Positions 56,312 to 61,669 of a stretch of 61,669 bases of DNA are shown here, in pieces. The stretch spans positions 1 to 61,669 of the forward strand of contig JACFNF010000017.1 in NCBI GenBank assembly GCA_019454985.1, in the 5' to 3' direction. The stretch is from Bacteroidales bacterium. GTDB lineage: Bacteria > Bacteroidota > Bacteroidia > Bacteroidales > F082. The position numbers and the translations under genes are program-made. The number at the start of each line of letters is the position of its first letter. Position 1 is the first letter of the stretch. The notes under the pieces are model-generated. The model was given only the letters and a program-made list of their open reading frames with translations. It had not been told where the DNA came from and ran no database searches.

Positions 56312-58108
56312 ATGAAAAAACGAAGAACAGCCTGTGTAAGCTCTCCCAAAAACCAACCGGTTTCGATGCTGCCGGGTTTTAAAGTGTGGATAGGTGTTTC
56401 CGTTGTCCTTTCCTTGGTTTTCGCACTGTGCCGAGTTACCTATGGAATGAACGAAAACGAACGCATCGCACTGAAGCAGGCGCTCATGTACCGTTTTCGT
56501 CCGGCCGAAAGGGTTGTGATTCTCATGCAATTGTCGGATGAGTTTCTGGCATCGGCGCCTGAAGAGGCACTTTCATACACCAACGAGGCACTCCAAATCA
56601 GCAGCGAAAATAAATTTTACGAAACCGAAGTCAAAGCGCTGACCAACAAAGCCGAGATTTACCAGATCAAATCGGACCTGTCCAACTCCATTGACCTGGC
56701 CATGCAAGCCAAAGAGCTTGCCGGCAAACATCATCTCAAGACTCAATATGCCCGCGCAATTTTGATCATCAGCAATTGTTACCGCCAACTCAACGAATAC
56801 AAAAAAAGCTCGGAACTCGGTTTTGAGGCCTTAGAAATTTACGAGAAACTCAACGACCAAAAAGGTATTTGTGATGCTCTTGCAGCCATTGGAATATTTT
56901 ATCATGAACAAAGGCAGAATGAAAAAGCATACAGCTATTTTTCACGCTCTCTGGAAATAGCTTTGCAAAACAATTATGCAAGGGGCATCAGTCGCGGCTA
57001 CAATAACTTAGCTGTCATTTTTGCCTCGAAAAACGATTATGAAAACAGCATCGAATACACCAAAAAAGCCGTTGATATCAATATGCAATCCGGGTTGAAA
57101 CAATGGTTGGGCATCAATTACAACAATATAGCGGAAGATTATCTTGACCTCAAGCGCTACGATTCGGCCTTCCATTACATTGAAAAGGCCATTGCGGTGA
57201 ATCGTGAAATCAACAACCTGTTTAATCTGGCAAATTCATACACCACCCTGTCGCGGTTTTACCGGATCACAGCCAACGAAACACAATTTATTGCTGCTAC
57301 GCGCACTGCCATGGAGATTGGCTATCAAAACAACTTCAAAGATGTGCTGCTCAATACCTCAAATAATCTTCAGCAATATTATTTTGAAAGCGGGCAAACC
57401 GACAGCGCGTATAAATATAAATCCCTGCAATACCTCTATCGCGACAGCCTTTTTGCCGAAAACAGCCTGACCCGAATGTCGCAGCTCGAATTGTTGCATA
57501 AGTTGGAAAGCGAAGAACAAGTCATGAAAATCCAGCAACAACGAAAGGACTTTTCGCGCACCCTTGTCATCATTCTGTTGATTGCGGGCATCGTTGTTGC
57601 CTCGTTATTGGTTGTGCGCTTCCAGATGAAAGTACGATATGCACGACTGGAAGAACAAAAATTGAAAGATGAGCTGGAGTTTAAAAACAAAGAATTGGCG
57701 GCCAATGTGATGTCGTTGCTCAAAAAGAATGAGATGCTGGCCGATATTACCGAACGCCTGAGCAAACTCGAGAAAGAAACCAACAATCAGGAAAACCGCA
57801 CACTCATTCATAAAATAGCCTACGACATTGAAAATATCAGCCAGGAAAATATTTGGGAAGAGTTTGAGCTTCGTTTCAAAAACGTTCATGGCGAATTTTA
57901 TGAAAAACTGCTCAAAAGCTATCCCGACCTTTCGCCCAACGAACAACGTCTGTGTGCTTTTCTACGCCTGAACCTCACCACCAAAGAGATTTCAAACATC
58001 TCGGGTCAAAGCCAGCGCGCCATCGAAATGGCCCGTTTCCGGCTTCGCAAAAAACTGGGAATCGAATCGCCCGACGTCAATTTGGTGACCTTTATTTCAA
58101 AAATTTGA
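56312..58108 (+). CDS. Membrane-bound TPR regulator with C-terminal HTH
   Basis: A 598-residue protein. A hydrophobic segment near residue 25 is followed by about seven TPR-like repeats, presumably periplasmic. A second membrane helix lies near 415-435 (LVIILLIAGIVVASLLVV), then a coiled coil, and a cytoplasmic LuxR/GerE-like helix-turn-helix (LSPNEQRLCAFLRLNLTTK in part). This layout is common in Bacteroidota one-component regulators. The ATG at 56312 has GGAGG just upstream; an in-frame TTG 9 bases earlier is less likely. The next genes, a small Lys-rich protein and the Omp28-like protein, are plausible targets. Confidence 0.78.
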   Translation: MKKRRTACVSSPKNQPVSMLPGFKVWIGVSVVLSLVFALCRVTYGMNENERIALKQALMYRFRPAERVVILMQLSDEFLASAPEEALSYTNEALQISSENKFYETEVKALTNKAEIYQIKSDLSNSIDLAMQAKELAGKHHLKTQYARAILIISNCYRQLNEYKKSSELGFEALEIYEKLNDQKGICDALAAIGIFYHEQRQNEKAYSYFSRSLEIALQNNYARGISRGYNNLAVIFASKNDYENSIEYTKKAVDINMQSGLKQWLGINYNNIAEDYLDLKRYDSAFHYIEKAIAVNREINNLFNLANSYTTLSRFYRITANETQFIAATRTAMEIGYQNNFKDVLLNTSNNLQQYYFESGQTDSAYKYKSLQYLYRDSLFAENSLTRMSQLELLHKLESEEQVMKIQQQRKDFSRTLVIILLIAGIVVASLLVVRFQMKVRYARLEEQKLKDELEFKNKELAANVMSLLKKNEMLADITERLSKLEKETNNQENRTLIHKIAYDIENISQENIWEEFELRFKNVHGEFYEKLLKSYPDLSPNEQRLCAFLRLNLTTKEISNISGQSQRAIEMARFRLRKKLGIESPDVNLVTFISKI

Positions 58109-58248
58109 TCACCGACTCCGGCTTTCTTTCGGATGCATGATTTTCGTGCATTGTGAAATCATGGTTTGTCCTTGTAAAACAGAGGATAAACCCTAAAAAC
58201 CATAAACCATTGTATATTAATATAATAAATGAATTAGGATTTGTTAAG

Positions 58249-58293
58249 TGAAAGTTTTGTGCAACATTGAATGCGGGCATATGAAAGTTTTGT
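58249..58293 (+). promoter_or_regulatory. Direct repeat TGAAAGTTTTGT upstream of the small gene
   Basis: TGAAAGTTTTGT occurs at 58249-58260 and again at 58282-58293, 33 bases apart, close to three helical turns. Both copies precede the small gene at 58319. The region 58109-58318 is AT-rich and otherwise shows nothing I can name. A regulator site is plausible. Confidence 0.4.
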
Positions 58294-58318
58294 AACCAAA
58301 AATATTGGCGTTGTTTGG

Positions 58319-58516
58319 ATGAAACAGAACACTTTTGCTGAAGTTTTTATCGAAACCCTCAGAAAAATGAAAGAAAGAAATTCGAAAAAGAAGCCATCCA
58401 AGGAAACCGTCAAAAAAGACGAAAACAGTCTGGAAAAGATGGTGGAGCAGAAAAAACTTCAAAACAAAGTATTGGAAAAAATGATTCATTCAATTTCAAA
58501 CAAAGCCACTAACTAA
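58319..58516 (+). CDS. Small Lys-rich helical protein
   Basis: A 65-residue protein (MKQNTFAEVF...), lysine-rich with a central KKKPSK stretch and a helical C-terminal half. An in-frame ATG at 58271 would add 16 residues but overlaps the second copy of the direct repeat. No family is recognised. It precedes the large T9SS protein by 14 bases on the same strand. It may be a regulatory or structural peptide. Confidence 0.5.
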   Translation: MKQNTFAEVFIETLRKMKERNSKKKPSKETVKKDENSLEKMVEQKKLQNKVLEKMIHSISNKATN

Positions 58517-58530
58517 ACACCTTTTATTCA

Positions 58531-61332
58531 ATGAAAAATTCTACTTTTATTCTGTTATTTTTTGTGTTGGGACTTGTTTCAACCGCTTTTGCCCAACACA
58601 CCTATGTCGGGTCGTATGTTCATGACGACTTTGCTCAACAGCGTTTGAAGAACCACATCACCGAAATCCCCGAAACATTGCTTTCGGCTAATGAAGTTAC
58701 CGCTGTACCATATCATACTGACGGTAGAGCCGGACTAAGCCCCAAAAAAGTTGTGCTTGAAGAGAGTACCGGCACCTGGTGTCAATGGTGTCCGAAAGGA
58801 AACTATTATGCTGATTCATTGGCTTTAAATTACGAAAATGTTTTTGTCATCGCCGTACATGGTTATGATGCTATGGAAAACACGGCACATTTGGCCGGCA
58901 CGGGATTGGCAGCCTATCCATCGGCCAATGTTAACCGCAGTTATATGGGCAAAACCATCAACCAATGGTTTTCAACCGTTAACACGGCTTTGCAGGAACC
59001 GGCGGTGGCTGAACTCAATGTGACGAACACATTTGATGCAACCTCACGTTCGCTAACGGTGAATGTATCAGCCACTTTTGAACAGGCTGTCAGTGGCGAT
59101 TATCGTTTTGCAGCCATTTTGCTCGAAGATGGTGTTACAGGCCCGGCACCGGCCTACAGCCAGGTGAATCAATATAGCGGCGGGGCAAATGGCTTTGCCG
59201 GTGGTTATGAATTATTACCTTCACCCGTCCCGGCTCATATGATTGCCTATAATCACGTTTCGCGTCAGCTCCTCGGAGGCTATGGCGGAGCAGAAAACAG
59301 TTTGCCTTCGACTATTGCTGCCGGCAGCACCCACAGCTACAGTTTTGAAACCACCATTCCACAGGAATGGGATCACGAATTAACCTATGTAATTGCCTTA
59401 CTCATTGATCCGAGCGGGAAAATTGAAAATGCTGCCAAAAGCGCTTATTTGAACGGAAGTACCAATGCCAAACCCGTTTTCACCTCAAGCCCGCTCACCG
59501 TTGCTTTTGTAGGCAATAATTATGCTTATTCAGTGTTTGCCCACGACCCTGACAATGCCAACTTAGAGATTACCGCCAGCGTTTTGCCATCGTGGTTAAC
59601 CTTAAGCGAGACCAGCTCAATAGGTCATATCCACGATAAAGCTGTACTGTCGGGGACCCCGCAAAACCCCGGAACATATAATGTGGTTCTTCGCATCAGT
59701 GATGGCGAGAATACAGTAGATCAAGCATTTACGATTGTTGTGGAGGGCGCATCAGCCGGCGAGTGGACTCTGGTCGGCGAAGCAGGGTTTACGACAGGAG
59801 GTGCATACAACCAGGGTTTTGCAGTGGCAGAGGATGGCACATTGTATTTGTTGACAGTTGTAAACAATCTGATGGAAGTGTATAAAAAACAAGACGGCAG
59901 CAACTGGACTTCGCTGGGATTAGCTCAGGCAAATGCCTCGAGTGGCCAAGTAGCCACGGCACCCGACGGCACGCCTTTTATCGCTTATTCTCTCAATTGG
60001 AGTAATGTGTATGTTAAAAAGTATGTGGATGGTGCATGGGTGCAAGTGGGCAGTTCTCCAACATCCGGCAACCAGATCGGTTTGGTCGTTAATCAGGCTT
60101 CCGAACCAATCATTGCTGTTCAGGATGCCAATTACAATTATCAGGGGGTAGCCTACAAGTTCAATGGAAAAAGCTGGGTGCAGCTTGGCGGAGGATTTTA
60201 TTCTACCGTTGGGAACGGCGCTGCATGGAACGTTGCCCGCCTCGACGACAACGATAATCTCTATATTTTATGGGGAGCTTTCGGCTCAAGCGGTACCGCA
60301 GCCCATGTGTCGAAGCTCACCGACAGCGGTTGGCAAATTTTAGGCGGACAAGCTGTAGGCCAAGCCAATGTGTATTATTATCAATCTTTTGATGTTGACA
60401 ACAACGGCAATGCCTGGGTAGCCTATCCGGCCGGAAATATTGATAAAAAGCTCGAAGTCTATCATTTTGATGGGAGCACATGGTCGTTGATTGGCGATAA
60501 TTTACCCGGCGGTGCTGTGGAACATTGCGGTGTCCGTTTAGCCGACGATGGAACTCTCTATATCAGCTTTATTGATTTTGCCTATAACAATACCATTTCG
60601 GCCATGAGTTATGACGGCTCAGAATGGTCTTATGTCGGACCGCGCGGGTTTACCAATAGTGCCGGAAAATATCCTCAATTGGTGATGCATCACAATACGC
60701 CCATCATTGCCTATGCCGATTTGTCCCTGCAGGAAAAAGCAAGTGTGCAGGCCTATAATACAGACGAATCTGCTGCTATTTATTTAAATCCACAGAGCAT
60801 TGATTTTGGTAACACCCCTCTTGACCAGCCCTCGGAAGCCGAAATTATAGTGACCAATCTGGGAAGTGCAGTATTGAATATCACCGAAATTTCATCAACC
60901 AATGATGTCTTTATTCCGAATATGTCAACCCTGACCATCCCAGCAGGTGCAAGTGTAACGGTTACGGTGAGTTTTGAACCGGAAGAAGCCTTGTTTTATG
61001 AAGGCGTCATTCGTTTTCAAAGCAACGATCCGGTTAACCCGGTGGCTGAAGTCGCAGTTTCCGGAACCGGTATTATCATCATCGGCACCAATGAATTACA
61101 AACCTCCGATGTGCGTATCTATCCGAATCCTTCAAAAACAGAACTCTTTATCAGCGGTATGGATGGTCTGAAAACAGTTCAAATTCAGAATAGCAATGGC
61201 CAACGCCTGATCCAGATGGAAAGCACTGATCAAACCATTCATCTCTCCACTGAGAAACTGACACCTGGTGTTTATTTTGTAAACATAATTACTGATAAAG
61301 AACGTGTTACAAGGAAATTGGTTGTAAAGTAG
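58531..61332 (+). CDS. T9SS-exported Omp28-like thioredoxin-fold protein
   Basis: A 933-residue multi-domain secreted protein. Signal peptide (about 1-21), then an Omp28-related region with a thioredoxin-fold CxxC motif (GTWCQWCPKG, near residue 83). An Ig/cadherin-like domain follows (about 315-405), then a beta-propeller-like region (about 410-745), an ASPM/HYDIN-like choice-of-anchor domain (about 750-855), and a C-terminal T9SS sorting domain (IYPNPSKTELFISG... RKLVVK). It is likely attached to the cell surface or released. A terminator follows 80 bases after the stop. The function is unknown; a disulfide-related role is possible from the CxxC. Confidence 0.82.
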   Translation: MKNSTFILLFFVLGLVSTAFAQHTYVGSYVHDDFAQQRLKNHITEIPETLLSANEVTAVPYHTDGRAGLSPKKVVLEESTGTWCQWCPKGNYYADSLALNYENVFVIAVHGYDAMENTAHLAGTGLAAYPSANVNRSYMGKTINQWFSTVNTALQEPAVAELNVTNTFDATSRSLTVNVSATFEQAVSGDYRFAAILLEDGVTGPAPAYSQVNQYSGGANGFAGGYELLPSPVPAHMIAYNHVSRQLLGGYGGAENSLPSTIAAGSTHSYSFETTIPQEWDHELTYVIALLIDPSGKIENAAKSAYLNGSTNAKPVFTSSPLTVAFVGNNYAYSVFAHDPDNANLEITASVLPSWLTLSETSSIGHIHDKAVLSGTPQNPGTYNVVLRISDGENTVDQAFTIVVEGASAGEWTLVGEAGFTTGGAYNQGFAVAEDGTLYLLTVVNNLMEVYKKQDGSNWTSLGLAQANASSGQVATAPDGTPFIAYSLNWSNVYVKKYVDGAWVQVGSSPTSGNQIGLVVNQASEPIIAVQDANYNYQGVAYKFNGKSWVQLGGGFYSTVGNGAAWNVARLDDNDNLYILWGAFGSSGTAAHVSKLTDSGWQILGGQAVGQANVYYYQSFDVDNNGNAWVAYPAGNIDKKLEVYHFDGSTWSLIGDNLPGGAVEHCGVRLADDGTLYISFIDFAYNNTISAMSYDGSEWSYVGPRGFTNSAGKYPQLVMHHNTPIIAYADLSLQEKASVQAYNTDESAAIYLNPQSIDFGNTPLDQPSEAEIIVTNLGSAVLNITEISSTNDVFIPNMSTLTIPAGASVTVTVSFEPEEALFYEGVIRFQSNDPVNPVAEVAVSGTGIIIIGTNELQTSDVRIYPNPSKTELFISGMDGLKTVQIQNSNGQRLIQMESTDQTIHLSTEKLTPGVYFVNIITDKERVTRKLVVK

Positions 61333-61412
61333 GCTCGTTTCCCGATCGGGTAAACCGCTGATTGACTTCCAAAGAATAGAGAAGTCCGACAACTAAATTG
61401 AGTATGATTAAT

Positions 61413-61446
61413 AAGGGTTTGGCTATTGAAGTCAAACCCTTTTTTT
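61413..61446 (+). terminator. Terminator after the Omp28-like gene
   Basis: AAGGGTTTG pairs with CAAACCCTT across an 11-base loop and is followed by a T run. Confidence 0.85.
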
Positions 61447-61562
61447 TCTGGAAAAGATTAAAGTTTACTGCCCGCGCACCCAGCCCGGCAAGGGATTGAA
61501 AGTTTTCGACAGTTTTTTCCGAAAAACGACTTCAAAACATCTTCAAATATGCTTCTATTCAA

Positions 61563-61589
61563 GGGCGGTTTCGACAGGCTCAACCGCCC
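61563..61589. repeat. Short palindromic repeat unit
   Basis: GGGCGGTT (61563-61570) and AACCGCCC (61582-61589) are perfect reverse complements around TCGACAGGCTC. The core TTTCGACAGGCTCAACC resembles a short palindromic unit I have seen dispersed in Bacteroidota intergenic regions. The rest of 61333-61669 holds the terminator and a G/C-rich end with a possible partial ORF. Confidence 0.45.
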
Positions 61590-61620
61590 ATCAACCCGAT
61601 AAGATAGAAACACTGAAAAA

Positions 61621-61669
61621 ATGAAACTTCCTCCGGGCTGGGCGGGGAGGCCTTGGGATGAACGGGAGC
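61621..61669 (+). CDS. Possible partial ORF running off the window
   Basis: An ATG at 61621 opens a frame (MKLPPGWAGRPW...) that is still open at the window end after 16 codons. The stretch is more G/C-rich than its surroundings. It may be the start of a gene or part of a repeat element; too little is visible to decide. Confidence 0.15.
   Translation, partial: MKLPPGWAGRPWDERE

Noticed and set aside
1..61669. CRISPR arrays, insertion sequences, prophage genes, rRNA
   Set aside because: I looked for regular direct repeats, transposase or integrase motifs and rRNA signatures on both strands and found none.

Overview
The window reads as chromosomal DNA of a Bacteroidota (Bacteroidetes) bacterium. 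The evidence is a SusC/SusD (RagA/RagB) pair, three secreted proteins ending in type IX secretion (T9SS) sorting domains, Bacteroidota-typical families (DUF4175, DUF4292, SirB1-like), and many -7 boxes of the Bacteroidota form TAnnTTTG just upstream of genes. No insertion sequence, prophage or CRISPR array was seen. Genes are dense, and several neighbours overlap by a few bases.

Layout. 1-405 is AT-rich and holds a cluster of DnaA-box-like sequences. 406-9557 carries rpiB, an orphan lutB-like gene, an SRAP protein, a SirB1-like protein, a flavodoxin, phoH-purC, a flippase-like membrane protein with a GT2 glycosyltransferase, and ruvC. 9.5-16.3 kb has an LMW phosphatase, tRNA-Thr, a minus-strand gltX-folB-CWC-tRNA-Cys run, a MatB-like CoA ligase and a T9SS-exported M1 peptidase. 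16.4-28.6 kb is a plus-strand run: DUF4175, a small protein, ybeY, mnmG, a methyltransferase, a large sensor kinase and a flippase. mnmG is flanked by two parS-like palindromes. With the DnaA boxes about 20 kb away, this suggests the window lies near the replication origin. 28.7-34.0 kb is a cell-envelope operon (dut, a nucleotidyltransferase, a TPR protein, a DUF4292 lipoprotein, an EnvC-like protein).

The most interesting part is 34.0-45.6 kb. An isoaspartyl dipeptidase gene (iadA) and a secreted M28 peptidase gene run leftward. They diverge from a five-gene rightward operon: a T9SS-targeted two-domain cyanophycinase, a second exported cyanophycinase, SusC, SusD, and a PKD/beta-propeller lipoprotein, closed by a strong terminator. 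The 88-base divergent spacer holds a perfect 15-bp inverted repeat that overlaps the iadA -7 box, a candidate shared operator. I interpret this as a polysaccharide-utilisation-locus-like system for cyanophycin or another beta-aspartyl peptide: surface cleavage, SusCD uptake, periplasmic trimming and cytoplasmic cleavage of beta-Asp dipeptides. An exported MlrC-like M81 metalloprotease lies 2.5 kb further on, after rnr.

45.7-61.7 kb returns to housekeeping and envelope genes (rnr, M81 peptidase, DoxX, tRNA-Arg, metG-transaldolase, LD-carboxypeptidase-yraN, an outer-membrane barrel). It ends with a membrane-bound TPR/HTH regulator, a small Lys-rich protein, a large T9SS-exported Omp28-like protein, a terminator and a short palindromic repeat.
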